Source of the DNA: Eutypa lata
Taxonomy: Eukaryota > Ascomycota > Sordariomycetes > Xylariales > Diatrypaceae
Reading direction: 5' to 3'
DNA length: 64,000 nucleotides
NCBI GenBank assembly: GCA_022661535.1
Contig: JAKULF010000016.1
Location: forward strand, 186,001-250,000
Shown: positions 1 through 12,420 of the stretch, in pieces
Layout of the letters: each line of letters starts with the position of its first letter
How positions within the stretch are numbered: the first letter of the stretch is position 1
Notes under the pieces: model-generated
What the model was told of the DNA's origin: nothing
What the model saw: only the letters and a program-made list of their open reading frames with translations
Database searches by the model: none
Position numbers and translations under genes: made by a program

Positions 1-3000
1 TGCCAGTCGAGCACGACGTAGGAAGATAGGAATATTACCCCGAATTGCACTTGGCCGGCTTGCACAGCTTGGCAGGGGGCTTTTCCCCTTTGTCTCTCTC
101 TCTTCATCTTTCAATTATAATTTTCTAGATAGTGTAAAGAATTATCCCAACAGGCTGTTCTTTGGCGAACTATTCTCATTTCCTATAATACACACACACA
201 TATGCAGGTTGATGTGCGGGAAGAGGAGGATATTTCAAGATGCCCTGGTCAATAAATAACCGATGAACTGTTGCTTGCTGTCCTCGCAGGAGTTCTTCTG
301 CATATGAATATATACATATGTACATGCAGGTAAATCTGAGGCACAGACATACATATATATATATGCATGACTACAAATCCGAGCCTCGACTCTGCACCTG
401 GACGTACGTACGTAATAGGATCTACATTGACGCTGAGCGCTTACTCGCGTTTTTGGAGAGAAGGTGTTCGCTAAGACTCTGTAGATACCTTGGTAGTGAC
501 TACCTAGATAGTTAGTAGCAAGTAATTATCGAGTTGATTACATCGTTCCAGCTGATGGTGATGATGATATATGGGCTAATGTTATATGATGTTTGTTTAT
601 TGGAATGCGAAATAAATAGAGGTCACGGTCCGGCCGCTTCGGGGGGCTCGTGAGTATTAGCCGTTTTGGACTCGTCGATTGACCCCGTTCTGGGAAGGCA
701 ATGGCGGCTGACTGACTTGACCTCCTGTCTTGTCCTGTCTGACAAGCTACTAGTGAAATTCCTACTTGCAGAACGTGGCGTCGTTACGGATCTTACCTTG
801 CCTACCTACCTGCCTACATAGGTAGCCAGCTCTCTTACATATGTACCAATGCAGGTAGGTAGGATTCAGCAGGTAAGCGACCTCAGGCGGCGGCGCGAGG
901 CAACCCTAGGGAGGGAGATTGTGTTCTTGAGCCAAGCCGGCAGACAGACAGACAGACAGACGGACAGACTTTTCTGTGATGAGTTTGGCGCCCTTTTTTC
1001 GACGTCGTGAATTTCGAACAAGCCTTCTTTGAAACACAAAGGCCGTGTTTCCCGCGTGGGTGGATGGGTGTCTGCAGTGGCGCCGCCGTCGCCGCCTCCG
1101 ACGCCGCTGCCATGCGCGGCCTACTGCTGGCTTCCGTGTGACGTATGTAGATAAATATACTACTTACATTAGGTAGGCAGGTAGGTAGTGAAGCACACAT
1201 GTGTTTATGTATATGTAGGTAAGTAGGTAAGCAGGTAAGCAGGTATGCATGTGCACCTCGCTGCCATCTCCCGAGTGCCGGTGCAATCAGATGGAAATAC
1301 CTACCTAGATAGATAGTAGACACCCTCGCGTCTTATGTAAGTATTTGATGCCCGATGTGCGAATGCTGCATGCGTGTGTATATAATAAATAAGTAGCTCC
1401 TTAGAGTCAGGTAATACATACGCATGTAGGTAGAGTGCCACGATCACATAATATTCGATGGCCCGATGGGGAAGTGAGTGAAGTGTGTACCTACCTAACT
1501 AATAGCAGATAGTTTCTGACATGCTTACCTCCAGTATGCAAATAGGAAGCCGTTGTCGAATCACAGCCACTGTCGGACAATTTATAACGCCAGAAACGCC
1601 AGATCACATACGGATAGTTGCGATCTCTGACCTAGCCGTTGATCATTGGGAGAAACATGGGACTCACGGGCCTTACCTATGGATGCTGTATGTATGTGGT
1701 GTGCTTAATCCCTGCTACCGAGCCCCCTGATATTATGGGGCTGGATGTCGGGTTACCATTGGGAATAGGTACTCTGAGGCGTGCTGCATCATCTCCTAAA
1801 AGAGCCATCCTTGGTCGTTATTCTCAGGTCCCCTGTCTCCAGTAGGTGGAGCTTACTGCTCCAAATGGCCAAATAGGGAGTTCCTAAACAGGTATCTACG
1901 TAACTGTGTAGTATGCTTTGGTAGTTGTGTGTGTTAAGTATCTATGGAAAGGGAAGAGGAGGATGCACATCCACCAGGAACGCACCTAGCAGCCTCCTGG
2001 CGGCTTAAATACGAGGTGTCAGCGGGCATCGACTACTATGTATCGACCATTCCCGGAGCCGACAAAAGATTTCTTGAATTTTTATCCATGCTAAAGCAGC
2101 AGAGCAGGGAGCAGAGCAGGAATGCAGAGACACATGGTGTGTTCTCTCTCTCCCTTGCCTTGCTTTGCAGTTGCTGTTGCCCACTGCCCACCAAACTAGC
2201 TAACTATCTTGGCCGGAAACCCCCTATGCAGGAACACGTTGTATCGGATACAGTTCCTGTGAGGGGGGGAAACTCCCTTACATCTACATACTTAGGTAGC
2301 TACCTACATACATTATGTAGCCAGCCAGTCCCCTCTAGACGCCCACTTGGGGTAAAAAGGGGAAAGGAAATAGTAGGGCAAAGAGAAGACCTGCAGGAAC
2401 CAAACCCATTTCATTCGTAGGTGTCAGGGTGTGTCATTTAGGGCCTACGGCTATGTAGATGATAGCTCATGTTAGGTGGGTAGGTTATGGGGTCTAGATA
2501 GCAGTAGTTCAGGACTTTGTGAGTGGGAGTCGGAGTGGGAGCGGGAATAGGAGCAACACCGGTCGAGAATAAAAATTGGCAATAATAATAGATATATCTA
2601 CATGTAGGTAGTCAATAACAACCATTTACATATGAACGAAGGTCGGTGAGCAATAAAATGCCATACACACCTCCTCGTGATAAGTTAAGGTATCTGATAA
2701 TGTCTAACTACCTACCGGTAGGTATGATAAGCCGAAGCTGCATTTGAGGGGGAAAAAAGGGCCTGAAGAAGCTACTTGCAGCAAACGATTACATTTAACT
2801 AGCAACTGATCTATTCTGCATAGCGCTATTATAGTTAGTCTCTTTCTTGCCGGGGGGTTTTACGAGTAACGTTAGAAAACTCTGACTTGATGAGAGTGCG
2901 GTGAAGGAAAATACCATATGCACCTTTCACCATCGACTGTAGGTAGGTAGGTATACTAAAGAATGTGCGTATGTATGTATGTATTGCACAGTAATCCGTA

Positions 3001-5393
3001 CTCCGTAGTGGGATGTGTGGGGCCTTCCCCGCCATAAGACCACCATTTCTTTTGGTGTTAGCCCACTCTCCACTGCATAGTTGAGATCCTAAACGAACCA
3101 TCTTGAGTAAGGATAGTTGGTAGCTTCTAGTTATGTACATAAATATCTACACTAGAAATATGTATGTATATATCGTGTAAGTATCGTGCGTACGTACGTA
3201 TGTATGTAGTGTAGCACATCTGCTATCTATGTATGTACGTAGGTTAGTAGTTCTAGTGTTGCTGTTGTAAAACGCGTAGATTAGGAAGAAAGATACATAT
3301 GGTAGTAAAAGGTTTGGGGATAGTTTAAGGAGGACAGACAGGGACTCTCTGTTATTAATTGGTTCTCCTGAGTTGTACAATTCAGCAGGTTAAAAATGGA
3401 TGGGAGTCTTTATTAACACGATTGACCAATCCGAGTTAAGTGAGCATTCGTACCTGACATTAGACTTTTTTCATGTGTGTACAGATATCTGCATCCAGTC
3501 CATACACATACAAACATACGTATCCGTACAGCCATCCATTGCTATCGGGAGTGTTGAACTGCCTGGCAGTTATAATAACCCTACAGACATATAACTATAG
3601 GTAGATACCTACTGTAGATATTAAGAATATACCTAACTAAATGGGTACTGAAGGATCCTGTCAACTCTTCCTTGTCTATACCTACTGCCTACATACTGTA
3701 CTTACCTACCTAGCCTGCTTCACCTCATGCATGCAAGTTATGACCCATGATCTGATGTATGTATGTATTATCACCCTGGTCTCCCAGTCTACTCCTCTAA
3801 CAGGATTGATAGGCGTTGACTATCCACTATTCCCGTTTATCTTTAGACTAATCGTCGCCGCATTGCCTGCACAAGACTTAGTTTTTGACCATGGGTAAAT
3901 TTACCTACATACATACATACATACATACATCCATCCCATACCATTATCATACGTACCCGACGTAGTTATTGAACAAAAGACGCCCGCACCATCTGTTCTT
4001 TAGTCTGGACCCTTCTTTTTGTTCTCTATTTTTCGTTTTGGGGGGTTATGACCATATTTTGAACAATTGTATGTAAACTGCATCAAAATTGCCTTCGTCT
4101 AACTCTTCCATCTTTATCTACTTAGGTAATTACTTCTCGTGAATAAAAGAGAAGTACTCCGAACTCGGTTACGTTCGGATCGAGTTAGAACGACCCCCCT
4201 CCAACGGTTTTTCGACTAAGAAGATAGCACGAATCCATAGGGATTGACCACCGCATGGCCTTACCCGAGTGTTGAGGAGCATATGGTGTTTTCTCCCCAA
4301 TTCCCAAGTTAAACCCCTAACTCAAAGCTCTCCGGGTACCAATCTCAATTTTTCAAGTAGGTTACATAATTGATGTTTTAGGAGGTCATAATAGCAGTAG
4401 CAGTAGCACATGAGAAGGAGTTAAAAAAAAAAAAAAGTACATTACATTGGACCACAGAGGTATCGAGGCAAAGGAGGAGCAGCTTTTTTGGCAGCCGAAC
4501 CAAGACAAGACAAGCAAGCAAGACGAGACATCCCGCACGCTATCTCAAGTGTTCCGTCCCATCTGCACACTGCACACTGCACACTGCACACCACCTGCAG
4601 CACCACACTACGCTACTTTCCTGCATGATAAACACCCGTGCAGCCCAGGGATAAAACCAGAGAACAAAAGCAAAGAGAAGACGAGAGGGAAAAATAAAAT
4701 AAAACTGCGATCCACCGCTTTTCGAACGTTGGCTAATTTTCCTATTTTCCAAAAGTTTATAGCCCTCGACCGAGCTCGGGTTCTCTCGATATCTCTCGAC
4801 TACGCGCCTCGATTAAATCCAATCCGCCCTTGTATCTGATATAGAATTTACGAGACGAGTCGCCAATTCGTTTCCGGAGAAAAGAACACGACCAAGAAGG
4901 ACTCCTGTTATTGACTGAGTCAGACTCATCAAACACCACAGTTCTCAGAGTTTGAGATTCATGTGTTCCTATGAAGCATGATTAAACCCTTCTACTTCTG
5001 AGGTTACTTTTGGGAGGGTTTCAGTGTTTATGACTGGATCTGGATCGTTGTTCCTTGCTGAAAGACGCCGCAGCAAATCAAACATTCTCACTCGGAGTGT
5101 CTACATCCACATCACCTATACGTTAAGAAACAACGACAGACACAAAGAGCAAATTGTGACAGATCTCAAAAGTTGGATCTTCACGTCATCCCTGGTACTT
5201 TCTCGGTCGAACTCAGCCCGGCAAACCACTACTCAACACCACATCTAGGCTCTTGAGACATCTTGCCGAGATATATCTCTTTTTTGATTGCCCAGTTTCT
5301 CCTCTCCTGGAGAACAAACAAGGTCGCCTGCTGCCTTGTCCCTTGAAGCAAAAACAAATAGAAAAATAGTCCGTTGGTTTCCTACCAAATAAA
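1..5393. other. gene-free, microsatellite-rich intergenic region
   Basis: I find no supportable gene in these 5.4 kb. Short reading frames on both strands have no recognisable domain, no convincing splice structure and biased repeat-derived composition. The DNA is full of short TAGG/CCTA and TACA/TGTA runs, including six ACAT units at 3907-3930, and has an A-run near 4424-4437. The last part, roughly 4450-5393, is probably promoter and 5' leader of the DENN gene that starts at 5394. Confidence 0.6.
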
Positions 5394-8300
5394 ATGGATA
5401 GCTCCTCGGCACCGCTGGCTGATTACTTCTGGATCGCTGGCATCCAGTCCATCTCTTACCAAGATCTCCCGCATCTTGCCACGAGTACAAAGGTAGACAC
5501 GATCATCGCCGAAGATGGCGAGCCCGACGACTGCAGTAGCCCTTCGACACCGATTGCTCCAGCCAAAACGACCGCTAGACACTCTCGCCAGAACTCCAAT
5601 GGGAGGATTTCGAGGGCCTCTATGTCGACAATTCACACTCTAGAAGAGCTAGATGGAAACACTCGAAGTAACAGAAGTAGTGCCACTATAAGGCCTAACT
5701 TGCTACCCGACACACTTGATCAAGATGGAGTATTTCTTCCCGACTTTGACTTCGATAAGGCCCTTGTCAAGTTCGCCGCAGAAAGGGAGAACTTCCTTGA
5801 GGATCTTAGCTTTTCAGCTGGGGCCAAGACACAGTCACGGCCCCCGATGGTCAACCCAAGGGCGGAGAGAATAAAAGCGGAAGAGACGCCGAGTGGTCGG
5901 CTAAGCCCCCTAAAGAGCATTCGGGGCAGTATTAGGGGCAGCTTGAGACGGAAAATCAGCTTTAGAGATATGAACAGCGCACGCAAACAACCATCCACTC
6001 CTAGACCTGGTATGCTCTCCTTTCATGATTTGGGCGTGGAGGATCTGCAAGAAGACTTTCTATCAGCATTCCCTGCAGATTCCTTTGGTCATAAGTGTAA
6101 GAGAAACTCTGCCTTTTGTACTGACATATGCAAAACAGCCTCCGTTCGGACGGCCAAGCGACTGAGCAACTATAACTCCGTCATTCCCCCACCCGAACCC
6201 CTTAACCTTGATCCTAATATGCACCCTCTGAAACGACGCTTCGAACCCGAATTGTTGGACCGATACCCCCCGCGAAACGCCGACGAAGACTTAGCCAGGA
6301 GAGGGAAATTCCCCGATTATGTCCCGATGTTTGCCTTCCCTAACGATATCCAGATTGTCTCTTCGGACGATCGACCGCGCTCGACGTGGCATGGTTTTAC
6401 GATGACATCTGATAATAATGCGAAGATATACGGTATTACGATAATAATATGGACAGCAGTTCCATCAGATATTGCGGAAGACATTGAGATGAGATGCGAG
6501 GAGTGGAGGCAGCGAAATATGACTGAAGAGGAGCGAGAGCTCGCTGGTAGCCTTGGAACGAGGCTTGCTGCGGAACGTGCACATCTCTCTCAACTACTAG
6601 CGAAGCTTCCTACCATTGCTTCTGGCTCCGCGGCTCGGGAAAGTCTTGATGATCAGATTAGCTCGGTGGAAGAAAAGATCAGTCTGATGACGGAGATGCT
6701 GCGTCCTTTGAGGCATGGTGCTGCCTCTAAAATCGATGGTTTGACTGCTGGCGAGAGCGGACTCTGGACACCACGCGCATATGGCATCCTAGGAAGGGAT
6801 CACTCACGAATGGCTTTCTGGAAGGACTGGCTTAGAGCAGTTATAGTGCCTATGACGGATGGAGGAGTTCTTCGTATACCACCCAGTTCGCCCAGGGTTG
6901 GACGCTGGCAACCCTTAGAACGCTATGTCATCAATCTTTGCGCCGAGGCTTTCAGTCCCCTCGGCTCCAAAACTCAGGTGGAAATAGGTGTGCGCGAACT
7001 ACGCATGTACGCACGCAAAGAGGCCGAGAATGAGCTTCCGGGGTCTCGCAGTACAGATCTCTATGCTCTATTCCGATCACTGTCTCTGGAAAATGTTGTC
7101 ACGCTCTTCGAGTATGCCATGACCGAATCGCGCATCATTTTCCTATCTTCTCATACGTCTATGCTTCACCTAGCTTGTCATGCCATAGCCGGTCTCCTGT
7201 ACCCCTTACAATGGGCGAGTATCTTTATCCCTATTCTACCTGCCAGGTTACTATCTGCCCTCGAAGCTCCATGTCCATATATCGTAGGCATTGAGCGGAG
7301 ATACGACAACATCCAGCTTCCAGACGATGATTACGTACTTGTTGATCTAGACAAAGACACGATCGATGCTACAGCGCTTCCTGTTCGCCTTCCTAAGCAA
7401 CACCGGAGAAAGTTGATGTCGCTATTGCAACTCGCCGCTCCACACCACCTACGATACGGAGTTACGACGGGGCCGCCTCCTTATGCCATTGAGTCATTCC
7501 CTTATGATGCGTTCTCTGCAGAGCATGGCTCGCTGTTCAACGAGAAACCGCCGGCGAGCACACTTGGGAAATGGGTTGTACAGAATTCATCCTCTTTTGG
7601 AGAAGCTGATCCTGTAGAAGCAATGACTACGCCCGTCTTCAATGCGTTTTCGCACGCGAAGCCCGGTACATCTGATCGCCCTACTACCAGTAAATCGAAC
7701 CGAACCAGCCCTCAGTCATCAGTATCACCAGTTTCTATAAATTTTCCGCCGATGCCGTCAACGCCGATCTCGAGGAGTGACTCCGGGTTTGCATTGTCGG
7801 CAACATTACGAGAGAAGAGGTCAGGTCATTTTAAGGACAATAGCCAGAGCGGTCGACGTAGCTCTTCATTCGGTCATGGTCCAGCTCATAAGCCGAGCTT
7901 ACCATTCCTCAATGGACATCAGGCGAATTTGTCTATTTCTGCCATCTCGATAGATTCCCAGTCATCGTATGGTGGATATGCTCCGTCAACTTATGCTCAG
8001 TCTACTATCGCTGCGTCAACAGTTATGCCCAATATGTTGATACAACCAGTGCAGAATACCGACACCATAGTGTGGGTCGAAGGCCACTGCTTCAATTTCA
8101 ACGCACGGGATACAAGCTCAATATGTGCCATCTGTAACGAGCGAGCAGAAGGCGATGGATGCTACAAGTGCTCCGGATGTGGTATTGTGTCACACGGTCG
8201 TTGTCTCGGCTGCGTCTCCCTTGTTTGTCCTACTGCCTTCAGTGCCGATAAGGTTCGAGCAGCCTTCGTCCGATGTATGGCCAGTCTACTTTTCACCTAC

Positions 8301-8947
8301 CGAAAACACTTGGGTAGACCTACCAAAGAGCAGAAGAAGAATAACCAGCTGTACGGATTTGATATGAGTGGATTTATTAAGAGCCTACCCTACGATCAGC
8401 AAGATTATGCGACGATGATGAGGGACACCCAAGGTAAGCAATTTCACGCATATATATTGATACTTCCCGACTTAGTTCATACTAACTGTCTGCAGCTTTC
8501 AACGAATTCATTCACCTGAGAGAATCAAAGCCGGCGACGGACGCCGAAATCCGTCTGTTTGATGAGATCATCCTCGCTAAAAAGTCACGGGGAAGGACGG
8601 CCGGTATTTCGTCCGGGCTGTCCCGCCTCTCGACGATCAGGGCTTCTCACGGTGTCTCGAGTTTTCCCTCCATGCCATCTCGGTCCCGAGGCCCCACGTA
8701 TCTCGTCAACACGACGGAGCACATCTGGCGAACCGCATCGGTTCCGGTGCCGAACGCTAAGTTCGCCGGCGAATATCGCGCCGTGGTCACGAGAGTTCCG
8801 GCCAGGTTAGACCCCGCTCTCATGAAGGAGCCTCGTGCGATTCAGGGCGTACCGCGGCCAGAACAGCGGAAGAGAGGCGTGATGCGGAAGCAGGTCCCGA
8901 GCATGGTAGGGTTTCCTAGTCCGCCCTCCCCCGAGGCACCGCGGTAA
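5394..8947 (+). CDS. DENN (AEX-3) domain protein with C1-like zinc module, predicted Rab GEF
   Basis: DENN proteins act as guanine nucleotide exchange factors for Rab GTPases on membranes, and this is the expected role here. Exons are 5394-8433 and 8496-8947, giving 1163 residues. The 62-base intron starts GTAAGC, has an ACTAAC branch site at 8481 and ends TGCAG. The upstream DENN part is near residues 305-360 (FPDYVPMFAFPNDIQIV) and the DENN core is near 560-665 (LFEYAMTESRIIFLSS). A cysteine/histidine C1-like module lies near 898-945 (HCFNFN, CAIC, CYKCSGCG, HGRCLGC). The downstream DENN segment spans the intron. The first 300 residues are Ser/Arg-rich and probably disordered. The start follows an A-rich leader (CCAAATAAAATGG). 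A second possible intron, 6097-6138 (42 bases, in frame), would remove 14 odd Cys-rich residues. The family assignment is firm; the Rab partner is unknown. Confidence 0.9.
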
Positions 8948-10579
8948 TAGACTGTTCGCCAGTTTAACTTGGTTGGGCTTATGGACGGACGGATGGACGG
9001 ACAGACAGACAGACAGTTTGCACACACACGTACACACGTACACATACATGGCGCTTTTTCTGCGGATCGGACCGGGTCAACATTGACAGACAGACAAGAC
9101 AGATGGCCTCGGGAATAGCAAGAGATTGTAAGAATAAGCAAGAAAGATGGTGCATAGGTGCATGGAAGCCTCGAAATGAAAGAAGAAGAAATCAAAGTCA
9201 AAAGAAAGAAAGGATTTCTCACATTTTCAACTCGAGATTTTCAGACTAAAAGTAAATAACACTCGTGTGTGTCTCTGTGTGTCTTGTCTGTGTCTATGTC
9301 TGTGTACGATATTACATTTATTATTAGCAAGCAGGGAGAAAGGAAGGATATTGATTGATGGGTTGATTGCTTGATTGAATCATTTGGGTCGGGAGCTCCC
9401 TTTTTCTTCTTAAAGGAGAGGAGGAAGGGAAGCAGGTCTATGCATCCATCTACATATACATGAGAGAGTTACGGCGTTCGGTCGGTTAGTTTAGTTAGTT
9501 ACTTAGCTACCAGTGGCTTCGAGGAGATGCATGCATGCAATGTTTCTTTATAGAGAAATTTGAGGATAATTTTTGCTTTTCACTTTTTACTTTTCCGCAG
9601 TTTTGTTTTTTCGCCTTCGTTTTGACCTCGATTAATGAATGCTTCTATCTATCTATTATATACAGGTATGTACGTACGTAGTGTTTTTGATTTCGCATCT
9701 CGTCTTGTTATGTGAGAGTAAAGGGGGGGAAGAGACATGAGGGGGATGATGGCGAAGAAGGAGAAGAAGGAGAAGAAGAAAAAGAGCGGAAAGAATGAGC
9801 GGATGAATGAATCCACTTCTGGTGAGATAGAATAGAACAGAATATAATGCAAAATTGGAAAAGGAGATATTAGGTACCCACCCCCAGACACTCTATGTAT
9901 ATCTGTATAATATAAGAATTGTTTATCTCGTAATCAGAAAGGGTCGGTTCCTTCTTGGAGTTTATATGGATGTACGCGTGCAGCAAAAAACAGCAACAGT
10001 AGGTAGTTTGAGTTTGAAGTAAAGGGGTCTGCATATGAAGTGCACATAGGTAGATATACACATGCATACCTAACCCCTATTCAGTCAGGTCGATAGTGAC
10101 ACAATGTCCATCGTTGTAATAGTAGATAGTAGGCTAGGCCCTCTCTCTGTGTGTCCGTTTACACTACCTACTCACTCACTCACCCAATCAACCAGCTAAA
10201 ACCCATCACGGCCAATGCTAGATGGTAGTGACACACAAGTTTCAGTCTCCCTATGTGGTTCGTATAGGCGTCGTTGATATATGTACACGAAACGACCTCC
10301 GCCTAACTACCTAAGTATGTAGGTAACTAGTGAAGTGAAAAACACACTTGAAACCCTCCCTTTCTCCCTCCCCCTTTCTCCCTCCCCCTTTCTTCCCAAG
10401 CCTTGAAGAACGCCGTTTTGAATGCAATTTTTTTATCCGCTCCCCCGGATAACTTCCTATCTTCCTTGGATATATAATATTTTGCTTCACACCTCCCTCA
10501 CCACCCAGTAAGATAAATAAATAAAGAAACTCGCCCCGACTCTCCGTCTACCCACTACCTACGACCTACGACCTACATG
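8948..10579. other. 3'-3' intergenic region, low complexity
   Basis: This is the space between the convergent DENN gene and YPI1. It holds purine-rich runs (GAAGAAG near 9755-9785), a pyrimidine tract of repeated CCCTTTCTCCCT at about 10356-10396 and scattered TAGG and GACA microsatellites. I see no gene in it. Confidence 0.5.
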
Positions 10580-11364
10580 TCACGCACCAACAGGGGCAGA
10601 CCCACCACCGCCGCCCCCGCTTCCGCCCCCGCCATCCTTCCGTCTCGGCTTCGGTTGCTTCTCGTACGCATTCGGACTCGGTCTCCTGCGATGGGTTGAT
10701 TTGCGCTTTCCATTCGTGTCGCCATTACCACCACCACCACCACTACTGCTATCTCCGTTTCCATGCTCATGATCGTGTCCGTGTCCGTGTCCGTGTCCAT
10801 GATTATGCTCCCCACGCGCTGCTGCCCTCCGCTGCGCCCTCGCGCGCTCCCGGGGATCGTAATCGGGTGGGGAATCCGAGTCCGGCTCGGAATCGGACGA
10901 TGAATCATCCGACGAGGACGAGGACTCGTCGGAGGACGACTCGCCGACGGCGCGTGGCGCGTGGTATATGCAACATACTGTGCAAAAAGGGGCGGAGTGT
11001 TAGTTGAGTTTCGGTCTTGCTCGCGCATTTCGCATCTCGCGCTATTTTTAGGTAGATGGATGGACAGGATAGGCGAAGACGGAGAATAGGAGGAAAAAAT
11101 GAGATGGAAAATACCTTTCGAGCTCTTCCGCCCCAGCCCCTCGTTGTCCACCACGCCCTCGGCCCACTGGACGCGGTGGTTCTCCGGGTTCGAGTGCGCG
11201 CCGCGCAGCCGCAGTATCGCTGCTGGTCGCGTCTCTGCTGTCTGGGGTTGTTGCGTTGTCGATGATGTCGATGCTGATGCTGATGCTTCTGCGAGCTGGG
11301 TTTGCGACCCCTGGGGTTGCTGGACTTGTGTCCGCTGGGAAGAGCTGTTTTGAGGACCTGCCAT
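10580..11364 (-). CDS. YPI1: type 1 protein phosphatase inhibitor Ypi1
   Basis: Ypi1 (inhibitor-3 family) binds and regulates the PP1 catalytic subunit Glc7, mainly in the nucleus. Exons on the minus strand are 11364-11115 and 10977-10580, giving 215 residues. The 137-base intron runs from GTATTTTCC to GCACAG and splits a Val codon. The diagnostic core crosses the splice site: HRVQWAEGVVDNEGLGRKSS continues as KVCCIYH, with the RVxW/F docking motif at RVQW. The N-terminus is Gln/Ser/Ala-rich. After the core come an acidic Ser/Asp stretch, a His-Gly repeat (HGHGHGHGHDHEHG), a basic segment and a Gly-rich tail. The core and length fit the family. The His/Gly-rich tail is lineage-specific low complexity. 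Confidence 0.92.
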
Positions 11365-12420
11365 TTTTGTTTTTTATTTCTTGTGATGGTTCAAATTCTA
11401 ATGAGGCTTCCGATGGCCGTATCTATCTATGTGTGTCGTGTGTGTGTGTGTGTGTCGGTCTGTAGCCAGCCGATGATGGTGGATTTTGGTGATGGTGTGT
11501 GTAGCTGTGTGTGTAGGTTGGTAGGCTGGCAGATAGCTATCTATAGCTACCTAAGGTAGGAAGTAGGTAGGTAGTCAGGTGAAACGAACGATCGAGAAAC
11601 TCGGCCCGTGATATAGCTAGCTAGGTAGGTAAGTAATTCTTTTTCGGGTGACTCTGGCAAATCGGTGATGCTTGGCTTTACAGATGGCCGGTCGGAACAA
11701 AGCGGGGAGTAGTATCGGATCGGATTGGTAATGAGCGTGCAGTGCAGTGTAGTGTGTGAGTGGTGCATATCACAAAGGGATCCCTCGTGCGTTGAAACCT
11801 GGAGCTGAGCTCTGAAGGTGGTAAGTCCATCCGTTCCCTCTTACTGGTGTATTCGGTTGGGAATGCCTGAATTGTGAATTTCTTCCTTTTATACCTAAGA
11901 GGTATTGGAAGAGGAGGGCACGAATTGAGAGATATTTATTTATTTGCCCCACCTGCCCACCAGCCGTTAATTAATTAGCTGAACTAGGACCCATTACAAG
12001 GGGCATACCCCGGATTAGCTGCCTATGGCCTAGCCAATAAGAGAGGTTGTCTTAGAAAGCTTCAGTTCGGTGACGACATAGCCATGGTATGTACCTTTGT
12101 AACGATATAAAGAGCTGAACAACATTGATGTCAGCTTGTGTTGAAGAGATTGATGCCAGCTACAATAGGAGGATATGTGAAGTCAATACAATACCCCTTT
12201 ATTTACTGGACAACACTTATATGATTTAGTGATTCCGATGTAGAGATGTCTAAAGTTATTCCATTGCCCATGATAGCGTTGTAGTAGCGTTCTATACCCC
12301 TTTTCCAGTTCAAGATGTAAGCATAGTCAGGTACATTATAGCCATAAAAAGGGGGGGGGAAGTACTCCAAAGATTACATATGCTATGCTATCACCACCAA
12401 CCGATCCATTAAACCCCGTC
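11365..12420. other. intergenic region upstream of YPI1
   Basis: This stretch lies between the start of YPI1 and the 3' end of the MFS relic. It contains GT-rich microsatellite (about 11431-11455) and TAGG/CTAC runs around 11540-11635. No gene is supported. Confidence 0.5.

Noticed and set aside
883..1323. 146-codon minus-strand frame
   Set aside because: It is built largely from TAGG/GACA microsatellites, has no domain, and lies in a region with no splice structure or coding bias.
1944..2420. 158-codon plus-strand frame
   Set aside because: No recognisable family, and it reads through CCTAC-type repeats.
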